64,000 nucleotides of DNA, taken from Heliopora coerulea (Eukaryota; Cnidaria; Anthozoa; Scleralcyonacea; Helioporidae). The stretch lies in assembly GCA_030142905.1 (NCBI GenBank), contig JASJOG010000056.1, positions 851,501-915,500 of the forward strand, in the 5' to 3' direction. Position 1 is the stretch's first letter. Each line of letters opens with the position of its first letter. Shown here piece after piece: positions 1 through 15,000 of this stretch. Made by a program: the position numbers and the translations under genes. Under the pieces are notes generated by a model. It had not been told where the DNA came from. It did no database searches and was given only the letters and a program-made list of their open reading frames with translations.

Positions 1-48
1 AAATGTCCTTATTTCACTGACTCTAAAACGTGTTCTCTTGTCATCTAG

Positions 49-89
49 TGAACTTGCCTAAACCTGTCGCTATATTGGCAAGATTATTG
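49..89 (+). CDS. MROH1: MROH1 exon a (first in window)
   Basis: Short exon reading NLPKPVAILARLL after two bases that complete an upstream codon. It is preceded by tcatctag and followed by gtatgt, and ends in phase 0. It aligns with the human segment just before the 'SSPYLGDGRG' region. Confidence 0.82.
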
Positions 90-3000
90 GTATGTAGTGT
101 TTATACAGGATATCATTTTAGCTGCTATCATTTTAAGTCAACGGTGATAAGTTGGGGGATCAAGAACGATGCTCACATCTTTTCAGCACCTGGGAAAATA
201 CGTGAAATGGGTAAATTTGACTCTCACTTCATTTAAAAGTTTAAGTACTTTCACGTTGCTCAGTTGCATAGCTCAAAATCTGACGCCATGAGAATGAAAC
301 TTGAAATGACTTTTGACTCTGTTGAACAATTACAAAACGAACTGAATACAATTTAGTTCATTTTGACAAACATTGACTGAGCGTCTGTTCACTTCATACG
401 TTCTAGAATGTATTTTTTATCCAAAACATGCTTAGCTGTGATATGTGTCGGATATTTGTTTTCTTTTCTGCCGTATTCTCCACGTAGTTTGCGTCGGTTT
501 CAGCAACAAGTACTTTTCCAGTCCTTCACCGAAAACAATAATTTATCTGATCGATGTCAGAGTTTGACTTTTTCGAACAATAGTTGTATTCTCATTTAAT
601 GTATTTCAAAAACAATAAATCAAGAACAACCTTCCCTTTGACTTGGTCTTGTTGGTTTGTTGCTGAAGTCTTTTCGGTTGCTGAATCAACGAGTCATCCG
701 TTTAGAAACGCATTTTGTCTTTGTTTAAAAACGTCAAGCTGGTTCGTTATTCTCCCACCATTCATGGATTTTCTCGGTTTTACTAACATTCATAGGTAAT
801 GGCTGGTCATCCTTTGGCAGGAAAGGAAAGAGGAGTTCATGTTCTGGGACTCATGAAGGCAATATCTCCAAACATTCACTCTGACATCGAAGAACTTTGG
901 GACACTGTGATACCAAAATTAATGCAGTATTTAGGTGGGCAGCACCTGAATATGAATAAATTTTATACGTGAAGAGTTCTTTTTCTATTAGTATTTTTGT
1001 TTAAAAAAAGTTGATTTACGCAGGGGTTACAACTGCGCAAAAAACCTTTGGTTTTGACGCAAATTTTACGCTGTGAGGTCGAAATTTTGGTCATTTGTTG
1101 CGTCTCTGAGACCTAAGTAAACATGGCAATAGAGAGTTCTTAAAGCCCCAAAGTTGAGCGCATCTTTCACGATCTTTGCTGACTTTGAGCTGAGGACAGA
1201 ACTGGTAATATGAAGGAAGCTAAACTTTTAACCTACTTATGTCCTTGGAACTGAAAATTATGTGATACAAATGTAACTCCTGTTACTTGTTAACTTATTG
1301 GTAAATACGAAGGCCTTTTTCAGTTAAGTTTCTTGCAGTGAGACTTATTTTCTGGGGCCGATTACGCGAACCCCGGATAGATTAACCTCGTTGTTTAAGC
1401 GATATATTACTCTTCGGGCTTCGCCCTCAGGTTTATGTATCGCTTAAACACCTCGGCCACAGCATATAACCTTTACTTAAAGTTGCTGGAATATATCGTC
1501 TTGAGACGGGACTGTTCTAAGCAAACTCCTCCATGACTAATGCAAAAGTGAAGGGTGGCCAGTGACGGTCATTTGACTTATTCCAGAAATGCCAAGGTAT
1601 AATATTTTCGCTAAGATAGAAACATCACTTGATTCTTGTAGAAAATGTGGAAGACGAGGGAAAATGGGATCAGAAATCCTGGGAAAATTTATTACTAAAG
1701 GTAAGTTTAGGTAGGAAAAAAGTACTTTCACCTGTTTTTAAAAACTACTTGGAGTTACATTTACGAATCTGTGAAATTGGAACAGCTCCTTGCTTTTCAC
1801 CAAAGAATGTTCAATGAAACACTGAGTCTGGACCATACCTCAACCAACTCCACCCCACCACGCTGTTTATCTTAACTCCGCACTGTACCATACTGTACTG
1901 CACCATACTGTACTGTACTGTACTGGGCTAGAGTTGGACTGGACTACGCCGGACTGGGGCCACTTTTATAGGTTACAGTGTACTATAATCACTGACCTCT
2001 GTAATATACCTGGACTGCGGGTCCTCCTAAGTAATCACTTACAGCGAGTGTATAAAAAACGATGGCGTCATTAGAGGTCCTTTTACTCATGATGGATACT
2101 TCTGACCTTTGAGAAAGAGAGCTATTTACAGTTATTTACTGGACAGAAGGTTCGTTTGCGAATGTTTGTTTACGCTTGGCCACTTTTCGTATCGATGATT
2201 TTCTCTTATTTTAAGCTTCAGGTTGTGGGATTTTTTTTCTTAACTACTCACAAAAGAAGTTGTTTGGAAGCCACTTTGTAAGTTTTCGGGATTAAATTCA
2301 AGAACCCAGTTTGCTATTTCGTTTGTCTTTTTTTTTCATGCTTAACTTTCAGTCTATAGATATTAATTGACTTTTCCCGTTTGTGATGAAATCAGTCGAA
2401 ATAACTGTTTCCCACTCATAAAAAGGTTAGAAAAACAAGGTGTTTGCTGACAAGAACACTTCAAGCTGTTCACTCTACCAAATAAAACATTCGGCGTAAA
2501 CGGATTAATAAGAGTCCGTATCGAGATTTGAGAGAAGGCTCAGTGAAAAAAATTAGGAAAATAAACTTCATATTTGTGGTTTTCGTTTGAAAGAACTTAC
2601 CAAATAGTGTCAAGTAGTTCATGTGTGAGTAGTTCGGTAATAGACCCCAATCCGGACTTTAAAATGAGAGAAGTTGAACGTTTTGCAAAACAGTAAATGT
2701 GTGGCAAAAACGTAGCGCAAAAAATACTCTCCCAAACGAGCCTTCGTTCCAGTAGTGATCTAGTAGAAAATCCTATGTCAGCAGTCGTCATCATGAGCAA
2801 ATAGACCTCTAATGACGCCATCATTTTACGAACACTTTTTAAGCAGAACCCGCAGTCCAGGTATATTACAGAGGTCAATGACTGTAATGGACTTGGACTA
2901 GGCTACACTGTGCTTTTCTGCACTGCATTTACGCAATACCAAATGGCTTTGGGGGCTTGGATACTTTACTCCCAAAAAGGGAGAAAGTGCCGGAAGAAAT

Positions 3001-6000
3001 TTCGGGATTTTTAGTGAAATTTTCGATAACAATAACTGAAGTTGTACCTTCGCACATCGATGGGATATTGTTTGGCAAATTAAAACCCAAAGCGGACAAA
3101 ATGAAGTGATAACATTTACGCGATTTTATATTTCATTTATACTGTCATGTATGTAGCTGTTCTCGAAAACATTGGATGAAGTTGACGATGAAGATTGGAA
3201 TGTTGCTGTAGGAATGGAACTTGGCGCACAAATACCGTTGTACAACAACCAGTCAGATGATAAGGTTAGAACTTTACATTGCTTCTGTCTGTTTGTCTGT
3301 CTACCTTACCTCACCTCACTTTATCTCACCTCACCTCGTCTTACCTTACCATACCTTACATTGCCTTACCTAATTTTATCTTACCTTGGCATTACCCTGG
3401 AGCTATCTTTCTGTTGGGTCATGAGCGCAATTCAATATTTCATGACCAATTTCATAGTATGGTGTTTTACGCTCTCTAGAACTTTCTTTACAAGTGCTTG
3501 GGTATCGTGCTGAAAGCTGTGACCAAGAAGGACTTTGTACAAAGCCACTTGTCTGTCATTTTTTCGAGTACGAAACATTCTGATACTCAAGAGAAGGAGG
3601 TTTGTGCTGGCATGTTTGTATTGTCCAAATGAATGACATTGATTATGCGTTGTTTCATTCCTAGAAATAGCTAAACAAGTTAACTACACAATTTCCAGCA
3701 TTGGTTGTATGAATGAAACAGTGATCCTGCTCCTCTCATCTCCCAACAAATTCTACTTGATTGTTTTGAAGCCTGAAAGCTGATGAACAAGGTACTGATG
3801 TCGCATACGGTTCTTCATCCTGATGTATACGATTCAGTCGCATGAGTCTTTCGATGTATTGCAACATTCACGAGCGAATCGTGAGCTGGAATTGCTTACT
3901 TGAAAGGTAATTGCATACGCCAAGCGTAGAATCGTATGTGACAATCGTATCTTGTGGATGGGCCCTTAAATTAGGGGCTATTAAGTTTTAAACGACTGAC
4001 GACAAAGTGATGTAAATTATTATTTTTAGTTTTAGTCGGTCGTAATGGCTAATAAATAATACAGATTTTTTCAAATGTTTAGTTTTGAACCAAATGATTA
4101 TTCGTTACGAGTGGAATGCCGGTCATTTTTTTTATTTTGCATAATTACATAACAATACAATGACTAAAGCCATAAGAACATACATAAAAAGAAGAACAAA
4201 TGCAGGGTCAACCGCAACAGCAGATAAGCCGATTACTGCACGCCCGTTTTCTAATCCCTGAGTTTCCAATTCTTGTAGGGTTGTGCAATGGCATTTGGTT
4301 TCTGTGCTTCGCGAAATTTCGATACTGTTTTGTCAAAGTTGGAGCAAGTTACGAAAACAGAAATGGTTCCAAAATCGTCTGGCTTTCTTGGACTAATGAA
4401 GGTCTGTATTTTTTGCACAAGAGTTTTTGAGTAACACTATAGACTGTGACTATCTACGCGCCGTGATTCATCAACCATTTATTAATGAATTGCAAGGTGA
4501 TACAAACCAACAATAAGTATTCATCGGCTCTCCGTAAGGCATTAAAAGATAAGGTAGAGAGCCAAGGTTGCTAATGATATACAAAAAAAATACTGTGTAG
4601 TCAGTTAATCAGGGTAAAAAGTTCAAAGGTTGGTAAGTGCCATGACTGATCTCAAAGAACTCCAACGTTTCGAGCAAAGACCCTTCGTCAGAGAAAGAAA
4701 CGTGTTCTGAAATAGGAATTGCAACTTTTTATCACACTCCTTTTCGTGTAAAACCTGGTCTAGTTGCCGTTCCTATTTCAGAACACGTTTCTTTCTCTGA
4801 CGAAGGTCTTTGCTTGAAACGTTGGAATTCTTTGAGATCAGTGATGGCAGTTAGCAATCTTTGAACTTTTTACCAAAGTTGCATCGACATTATAAGTGTT
4901 ATTCAGACAATTAAAGTTTATCAGCTTATACTACTACGGACACCGTCATCTTTCTAGTTTTCACTGAGGCATAGATCTAAGGCGCAGAGAAAAAACGAGA
5001 CGCTCAGTGCAGTGAAAGGTACCATTTAAGTTCCATTTGGTTAACCTTGCTTTTTTAATCTCCAGGATAGGTCGTCCGGTGATGTGGAAAAAGTCAAGAG
5101 CACTGTGATGTGGTGTTTTGGCTACGTTGTTTTTTATGGTCCTCCTAGGTATAGAGATTGTTTTATATGAATACTACCCAGTGTAAAACCGTAAAATCCC
5201 ATTAGCAAGTCCTGGGCTTATACAGCGTTGTAAGGGTTTTGAGATGGCTTATAACTGGGGGGGGGGCTTATGACTGACATAGAAAAAATGCTTCGAAAAC
5301 GCACAGCAGACAAGCTTCGTTAGTACTTTATTACTCATAAAAAGTGAAGAGCACAAGAACAGAAACAATAACTGAATTATAATCCGAAATTTAACTTGTA
5401 GTTTCATTGCTTGTTATATTCTTTTTCTGATTTTGTGTTACATTTACATACGAATGTTGATAATGTGAAGGTGGGCTTGTGTCCGGGGGGCTTATAACTC
5501 GAAGGAAATTTGCGTTAGCAATCTGCTGGGCTTATAACCGGGGGCTTATAACCGGGATTTTACGGCATGTGTAGGTGCTAAAATGTCTGGATCAAGCCAG
5601 GCCCCTATGATCATTTTTGGTAGCCGCTATACATCTTGGAAAAGTTAAATTTTATTTTTTCATTGACTGGTTCCTCTTACAGCGTCAGCTGATTGGAACA
5701 ACCAGAATACTTTGCGGTTTTTTCATTTTCCTGCAAACATTGAATTCCCTAAGAGAATGGAAAGACAATTGCTCCGATTAACATTACAAACAAGATTTCG
5801 AAAGACATTACGGAATTGTCCATCTTTTCAAGACAGTTCGTTAGGTGAAATTTCAACAGTCAAAATTTCATTCTCCTGCTGTACTGGTGAATGGTTGTGT
5901 TCGTCTCATTTGTTTTTCTTTCTTCCGTGTTTATGTCATTTGACTAGTTCAGATGGTATTTTAACCAACAGAGTTCCTTCTTTACTTTTTAAGTCTGATA

Positions 6001-9000
6001 GCCTCAAGACTGGAAACAAGCATTTACCGTATCATCAGTCCACATCTTGCTCAACCAAAGGTAAAAGCAGTTTCGTTAAATTAAACCCTTTCGATCCCAT
6101 ATTTTTCTAGATAAATTTTAAATGATTCAATAAATTCAAAATCCTTTTGAAAGTCAATCGAAATCTCCTTACGCATCTAATTTTCATGTGTTAAATGGTA
6201 CAGTTATGTACAATTGGGGTACAAAGGGTTAATTGGTGACAGTATTTAAGGATACAGTGCTAACCATTGAACTCTAAAAAGACTGGAACGATACCTCGTT
6301 GTCCCAGGCCTCACGATTGAATGAAGTCGACGTGGTGGCAGCCATGTAGGTCAAAAACACGCGTGGGGAAAAATTGTATCGAACCTTTACTTTTCATTGA
6401 CAATTAATTGTGACAAATATGCAGTCCTATCGGCATTGTCCTCTACTTACTAGGGATAAAAAAGAAAACTGTCAAAAAAGTGAAAATTTAGGTTAAGTTT
6501 TCCTCAATAGATTGCGTGTTTTATCGCGTAGAGAACTGGGATGACCTGCAAATTGACCTACATGTCAGCCTCCATGATGACTTCAAAATACAGTTTGCAG
6601 GTATCGGTCAAGTCTTTTTAGAGTTCAGTGGTGCCAACTGGGTTTTATTGTCTGGAGGTAATTGAAAGGGTATTGTCTCAAAATTATCTCATCCCTTCTG
6701 AGATTTACGAATAAAAACTTTGAACTGTCGACATACAAAAGAAACCCATATCGACTCAAAGCCAGATTTATAGTAATGTGAATATGGTATCACTTTGATT
6801 TGTCAAGTTCCCTCTCAGAGTTTTTAACGTAACGTGAGTCACGAAGCAAGGTGCCACTTACCCTGAGGATGTTGCTTTTCAGGATATTGGGGTGAAGCAG
6901 AGTTTGATCCATTGTGTTGACTTAATTGCTAAAGCATGTCATCCCAACCATTTACAACAAGCACAATTTACGTTTTCTAAACGCAACGAGTTACTTAAAC
7001 ATATGATGGTAGGTCAATACTCTTTTTATATTAACGTGTGATTTAGTCATGGTCAGTCTTCGTGTTGTAATGACTTCGTCATCGTAATCTTATCGTCATC
7101 ACCATCATCATCATCACCATCATCATCAACACCTCCATCACCAACATCGTCATCATAACCATCACCATCACTGTCATCATCACTATCATCATCATCACCA
7201 CCATCATCATCATCACCACCATCATCATCATCATCACCATTACCACCATCATCATCATCATCATCACCATTACCACCATCACTATCATCCCTATCATCGT
7301 CACCACCATCAGCATCATCACCATCACTATCATCATCACCATCACTATCATCCCTATCATCGTCACCACCATCAGCATCATCACCATCACTATCATTGTC
7401 ATCACCATCTCTATCATTATCACCATCACTATCATCATAGTCATCATCATCACCACCTTCACCATCATCAACATGTTAAAAACGTTATCCGAAGTCATTC
7501 GATAAATTTCTGGTTTGCCTTGCGCACAAGTTGCATAGTTTTCTTTGAGTTATTGAATAAGGTTTTCTCATGTACTGATATTGTTGTTATATGGGTTATG
7601 TTACATGTAGAGTATAGCTATTATAATATATCTTTGTGTCGTGGTTACTCATCCACCTAAAATGGTCTCTAAAGCAAGTGTCACGAAATCTGTGTGTATA
7701 CCGCTACCTTCTTTTAAAAATTGCGCTATATAGTTATTGTCATGAAAAATATATGACTGTATGCGAAGTTAATAAATCTTCCCATAATAAAAGGACAGGA
7801 CTTCGTAGCTGGGCGTGTTTGTTTTTTTTTTTAATCAAATAGTCGTTTTTTTTTATCAAATGGTTCGTAAGCTGGCGATGAAACATTTATAAGTAATACC
7901 ATGACATGAGGGAAATTAGTGATTAAATGTCCCCGAAAGCCGAGGGAGGTTTGGGGGACTTTTACAAACCTCCCGAGGCTTGAGGAGACATTTAATCACT
8001 CATTTCCCTACATGTGATGCTATTAGTTTGTAATACCATGATGACCGACAAAACTTACTTGGTGTTGTGTGAAGTTCTTTTTGGGATGTTAGTATTGTTT
8101 ATGGGGGGTACTAGCCCATGTATAAAATGAGTTGTTCAATGATTAAATTTAAAAGCATTGTTTGATGTGCGCTCATTCATTTTAATGAGGGAAAATTAGT
8201 AAAAGTATGCATGCTAATGAGGGAAATTTAGGGATTAAATCTCCACTTGAGAACAATAGAAATGGAGGTCATCATGGTATTATCTCATTAAACCGAGAGG
8301 AATTTAACCTTTTTACATTTCATTGATTTTTCTCTCGTTATATTTGCTTTTCTCTCACTATGAAACAACTTTCGCGATTCCTGAAGGTATTCGCTAAACT
8401 AACACATGTTTTTCTCTTTTGTTTTCTTTTTTAAATTTCAGAAATACATTGATAGTGAGCCAGTATCTACCATATCAACTGAAACAAGGGGGATCTCAAT
8501 TGGTGCTTCTATGCAATTAGTGTATCCTTCATATAATACAAACTATCGAGGGTTAATACCCTCTGTCATATGTAACCGAGTACTATTCCGATTTACAGAT
8601 AGAAAAAAGTATACGTTCATGAGACTTTCGGCGAGTGTTAAATTCAGGACTCCTGAAGAAACGTCCGTATGTCTAACCAACCTAGGTACAGAAGGTTTTT
8701 TTAGATAGCAACGATACATGACACAGGGTTGTGCTACTCCTTGAATCAAATTTTGATTTTGAAGGGCGCTTGTAAAGCCCTTGAAAGTTGCAGTTTTTCT
8801 AAAACTCCTTGAATACTCTTTGAATAATATGGTCAAGTAAAAGTGAAATAATAAGCTGATAGGAACCACAACCAGCCTACAACTTCAAGAAATATAAAAC
8901 AAAACTAAAATAATGACCATTGACCAAATGATGACCATTCTGTCTGATGATGACTTTACAATAAAGTCGAAATATTACAGCCTCACTTTTGTCTTGCTTT

Positions 9001-12000
9001 AACTCGAATTTTGAGTTCACAAGATGTTATTTTTCGGAATCTGTTTTGTTTTCTGAGCTGACGGACCTTACCGAAAAAGTGCGTTGGATGATTCACGTCA
9101 CTAATGTTAATAGCTGCAGGAAGACCATGGAAAAACATGCAGAGGATTTGTATGAAATGATGGAGCAATTGAAAAAGAAACTTAAAGAAATGATTTTCAG
9201 TTCTTGTGGTTTTTAACTGCTGTAGTTCAGTTCGATTGAAATCGAGTGATAGTTGATACCTCAAACAATCATTTTGTAAAATGTAAGGTTTGAAGCTTAT
9301 TGTCTAATTTCCTTGTAAGAAAATTTCCTAAATACTCCTTGACAGTTGTCATTTTTCTCCTTGAAAACTCCTTGAATACTCCTCGTATTCAACTTTCCAA
9401 GAGCAGCTCAAACCCTGACGACATTTGCGTCAAGTAAAACCACATGGGCTTGAATTCCCCATTCCTTCCACAAGCCGAACAAAAGCATTATAAAAGAGTT
9501 AAAACCTTAAGTTGTAGGTGATAGTGAATTCAACCTCACCCCACCTCACCCCAAGAGAAACTTCACAAATGCACCTGTGTATTCCTTAATTATTGCAGTC
9601 TACTTTGTTGTTAATCAATGGTAACTATACAGCGCTGTTCAGCTATAATGAAACACAAGCTCCGAAAAATAACATCTTGTGAAGAACTCGATATTCAAGT
9701 TGACAAGACAAGATAAAAATTAGAGGTGATATTTCGAGTCTATTACAGAATCATTGTCAAATTATTTTATTATATTTTTTGAAGCTGTTCGGCTAATAAT
9801 GCTTTTTTTACCAACAAAATTCATGAAAATTACTATATTGAACGTTGGGCTTTGCTACAACTGAGTTGGTTTTCCACCTCAGACGCATCGAACCGGTACG
9901 TAGCGGCCCGTACCTGACTTTTTAATTTTACTCTGACTAACGCCAGGCAATTTTACTTTGGCTAACGCATTGAACTCCAAAAGAATGGAACGATGTCTCG
10001 TGATACCTGGCCTCACAATTGAATGAAGCCGTAATGGAGGCAGCCATGTGGGTCAAAAACCCGATTGTGAAAAAGTCGTAATTGAACTTCCATTTTTTAG
10101 GTTCGGTTAATTGTGACAAATATTCAGTCCTGTGGACATTTTACTCCTCTTACTAAGGATAAAAAAGAAAACTGTCAAAAACCCCGAAATTTGGGTTAAG
10201 TTTTTCACAGTAGGTTGAGTGTTATATCGCGTAGGGGATTAGGATGACGTGCAAGTTAACCTACATGTCGGCCTCCATGTTGGCTTCAAAATACAGTTTA
10301 CTAGTCTTGTTCCAGTCTTTTTAGAAGTCAATGGGCTCACGCCAGACAATGTAACCCATCAAGGGGAGACGTCTCGGACAGGAAAGGGTTAAATGAGAAA
10401 TCAGCTCAGCAAGTGCGCATGTTCACTATCACATTACGCTCCGTCCTGGCACGATAAGTAGAAAGTGGAAAACACGATTTCGACTAATCTTCCTTGACTT
10501 GCAATACCAACGCAGGAAACTGGATCCGAAGCTTTCTGAAGAAGATGTGACTAATCTACTCATTTCTTTTGGGAAATCAGTGTATTGTGTGGATTTGGCT
10601 GAGAAGTTGTCTAAAGCTGATGAACTTTCCCGGCAAGTATGTACAAATTTAAATTATGCTTTCACTCTAGGGAAAAGGTTTCACATCAAGTTAATCGCAG
10701 AGAGCAGAGATGACAAGGGCAATGTCAATTACGCAATGTTTGTTTGATTCTTCTCGTTAATTCCATGTTACAGAAAAAGTTTGTTTGGGATTTGTTCGCC
10801 ATTTCGACTTCTTTGTCTGACTTTTAAGTTTAATAAACGGCAACTGAGCTTAGCGCTATTGGCTAGAAGAAAGTTCGTAGACGACTCTATGACCTAGACC
10901 TTTTTTAAACACAGAACTGTTGGTTGTTTTCAATCATACCCCCGTGGGCGGGGAAATTCTCATTAACAAAAGTACTTCGATAAATTATTCGATTCGAAAT
11001 GTTGACGTTGCTTTCCATCTGAGTCGGCGTGACGTCACATGAAAACCATCTGGACAAGATGCTGTTGTCCTGTTGTACTAAGGAAACGAACTGCCTTAAC
11101 AAAAACTCTCTACGTATTAACCCCTAATGAACGGTTTTAACGTTTACTTCCAAAAGCCCTTTATTTTTATTGAATCAGAATCTACAACCAGCCTACAATT
11201 TCTAAAAAGCATGAAATAAAAAAAGTTTCGAATAGACCTTTTACCACGAAAACTGAAGATTCTAGTCGTCAATAAGGCGAGACGAACTTGAAGCACTAGA
11301 ATATTTCGACTTTATCACATAGTGATCTTCAGACAGAGTAACCAAGATGGCTTGAGATAAATGTTACATGCAAACCGTATGTGGGAGATTTCGGTGATAT
11401 CGTGGACAATATTTGGACGTTTGTCAAGCTCATATCTCAGAAAAACGATTTCTCAAGTCCAGACGGGGATTGAAACGGCAAACATCTAATGTCGAACTCG
11501 CTCCTCAGCTCTCCATCTGAGTTTTGATAGCTCAATGGTTAGAGTGTCTCAACGGTGAATATACATATATATATATGTATGTATGTATGTATATATGTAT
11601 GTATGGGCGTATGCATGGGCGTATGTATGGGCGCACGAATGGGCGCACGTATGGGCGCACGAATGTGCGCATGTATGGGCGCACGAATGGGCGCACGAAT
11701 GGGCGCACGAATGGGCGCACGTATGGGCGCATGTATGTGCGTATGTATTTTCAGGGGGTGTTCAAAAAAAGTGGCCATCGTCAAACATAGTCAATTTGGT
11801 ATAACTGTCACTGGAAGAACAGAAATGAAAGAAAACCGTAAATTTTTAGAATGCTTTCTTGGAGATCTGATTAAAAAGCTTTTGACATACTAATTTTAAG
11901 TGCTGGCATGGAACACACGTCAATTCTTAATACTTTTTATGATAATGTCTTCTGCTAAACATAGTGCATTTTCTCCTATTTCTTACAAATTGGATGATAT

Positions 12001-15000
12001 GAACTTGTCAATAAAATTATCAAAATATTGTGCATCCCACAATATTTAGTTGACAACTTAAGCACAAAACATTGTTAGCCAAAAAGCCAGTTACATGTGC
12101 AAATTTCAACGTTTTCGTTGAGGTTTTATGTGAAAGTGATGTGGCTAATAAGGGACTTAAAAAAGTCGGCACCGAGAAATCTGAGATGAAAATTAGAAGG
12201 AATCATGAAGTTCTTGGATTGCTTTAAGCTGGAGTTACCACATATACAGTTTCAAAAAATTTCACATTGACCTATTCTGGGAAAAAAAACAAAACAAAAA
12301 AAAGAACTTTGCATTAAGGTAAATTGAGTGGAGATTGCAGTCGTGATCCTGGTTCTGGATGGAAAGTACCGATCGAAGTGACCGTTTAATTATTTAAGCT
12401 TCCAAATCAGGCACCCCAACCAAATATCAGCTAGCTGATAAATTAGAAGCTCAGACAGGGGTCAAATTTTCCGTCAAAACCATAAATCACCTCTTGAAAG
12501 AGAGAGAATTCAAATGGAGAAAAAAATCTGAGAAACCATTTGGGAGTGAGAAGAATCGTTTACCGCGATTATCATCTGCTCGTAAGCACATTAGTGGGAA
12601 TATTGATGAATGGGGATGGGTTCTCCTAAATCCCATTGAGAATTTATGGGCTGAGTTGGACTGATTAACAAAAGACCAAAAGTTGGAAAATGAAAACGAA
12701 CTTTTTGCAGTAATCAAAAATGGATTACAATCAATCACCAAAGAATACTTGCATCAGCTTATTGAAAGCATGCCTCGTTTATGCAAAGCTGTGATCAAAT
12801 TGAAGAGAGTGCCAGCTAGGTATTGAATGGTACATACAGTAGGTATGTACTTGAGTTACTGTTGTTGCCTGTAGTAATTTGTAAATAAACTTTATTGGCG
12901 ATTGTGCGAACAAATTCGTTAGAGTCAAAATGAAGAACATCAGAGATGTACCAGGAATTTGTAAACTATAATATAATTAAAAATTGCATAACGTTTGTGA
13001 ATTTCAAAAATCGGTTATTAAAATTAAGATTTGAGATGATATTTGAAATTATTTAGACGCATGCATCCTAAAACGATCATTCTTAACCAAGTCTGTTCAT
13101 CTTGTGATGATTATGTTACGTTAACCATAATTATTTAGGATGGCCGCTTTTTTTGCTCACTCCCTGTATGTATGTGCGTATGTATGCCTGTGTGTGTCTG
13201 TGTGTGTGTATGTATGTATGTATGTATGTTTGTATGTATGTGTATCTATCTATCTATGTATATATGTATCATATGTATTAATATTTTTGTCCTTTCGGGG
13301 CTTAATGAGAGAGATTTGTAACATGCAAATGACTTCTGTAAAGATATATAGACTCCCGTTGTAGGCAGCAGGTTAATCTGAAGAAGGGGCTGTACCCCGA
13401 AATATTATGTTTTTTAAACGTTATTAAAATCAACAAGATTTTTGAAATTGATGTTATGCATGTATGTATATGTACATGTATGTATATGTATGTATATGTA
13501 TTTATATGTATATGTATGTGTATGCGCATTCACTGTAGTAGACCTGGAGAGTTACTATACCAGTCCGACTTCCTTCGTTGTCTTGTACCAAACCAGTATT
13601 CACGCTGTAATTAGCTTACCTTTTTTGAAACTTTAGGGGGAGAAAGTAAATCCTTCGAAATTACTGGATGCTGCTTTAGAAAATATGAATGAGTTATTAA
13701 GTGAACTTATAAAAAAGGATCCGACACCATTAACATTGGAAAACCTTTTAAAGGTTAGTTGATCATTTTGTTATCAACACTTGGGTTAGAATTAAGCAGT
13801 TTCTTGCGAAGGGCATTGAGGTGGCTTGGTCGGATGATTCTTTTTTTTTGGGCATTGGTGACTAAATATCGCTCGATACCAATACGTGGATGCCTTTCAC
13901 TACAACATCCTCCAGCTTCAATGCCAGTAAAAAATGTTTCGTAATGGTGGCGCAGGGAGAAAGAAAATATGGTGTTAGAGACGAAGAAGAGAAGAAAATT
14001 CCTCCTGCGCCGAGGCAGTTGTCCCTTTCATAAACGGCCTTTGCCATCCCCAACGGTCCTTGCCATCCCAAATAGTTCTTCCCATCCCAAACAGTCCTTG
14101 CCATCCTAATGTTTTCAGGTTCCCCAAGTCAGGGTTCCCCACCCTGACTCCAGGTTGCAGGGACTAGAAAAATCTCGAAATGTTTTACTTGTTTTCTTTC
14201 CTTGACTTTAAATTCAACGACAGTTTATATGGGTCACCTAACCCAAACCGAAACCCCAGCATAACCGTCATAGATGTGGGTTTCCCGCCTCGCTTATACC
14301 CTAACTTGACCACCAGTCCCTTTAGTTTATACTCTAATTTTTAACATTTTGACCGTACGAAAGCTCGAAGAAAATCAAACACTGCAGCGTGAAAAAAAAA
14401 AAACATTTTGAGTGCAAATAAAATAAAATAAATATATTGTAAAAACTTGGTTTCACCACGGATTCGAATCCTCTTGGTACCGACCACTGTTAGTCGCACA
14501 AACCACTACACTAGGCTTCCCGGCTCAGTTGACCCTCGTCAGAATTGGGAATTTATAAAACATCTCATCATTCAGTGAGAGTCCCGATGGTACAATTGGG
14601 AAACCCGAAAACATTAGGGTGGCAAATACCGTTTACGGAAGGGAAAATTGCTGCGCTGAGGCCTGGCACGGCAAATTGTTACCTGCGATGCTGGCAAAGT
14701 TTTCGCCTCGCCCCCAGTACATTAATTCCTAAGTGTACCCAAAATAACGTTGCACGCGGTCATTGTCGTTATGCACCACTTGCACTGATCACTATTTTGA
14801 AAGGGGAAAAAAGAAAACCATCTGTAAAAAAAAAACCGGGGGAAAAAACGTGGAAAAAACCCGAATCACCAGCTTTTTGTGATACTTAAGTTTGAATTAA
14901 CTTACCATAATAAGAGTGAAAATGCCACGCGAAGCACTGCGACCCCCCGGGTGCTTCCATCCATACGCCACTCAACTGCATCCGCGTCAGCAAAATTCAT

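Noticed and set aside
7079..7498. 139-codon Met/Val-rich frame on the minus strand
   Set aside because: It is only the reverse reading of a CAT/CAC microsatellite.
11560..11751. Regular repeats considered as a CRISPR-like array
   Set aside because: Units are contiguous 12-mers without spacers, in a eukaryotic intron.
11524..11893. Overlapping open frames on both strands with repeated GRTNGR or AHEWAHEW units
   Set aside because: All frames stay open because the 12-mer tandem repeat lacks stops; no family match or start context.
14545..14889. 114-codon open frame
   Set aside because: No recognisable domain, no splice partners, in an intron between mobile elements.
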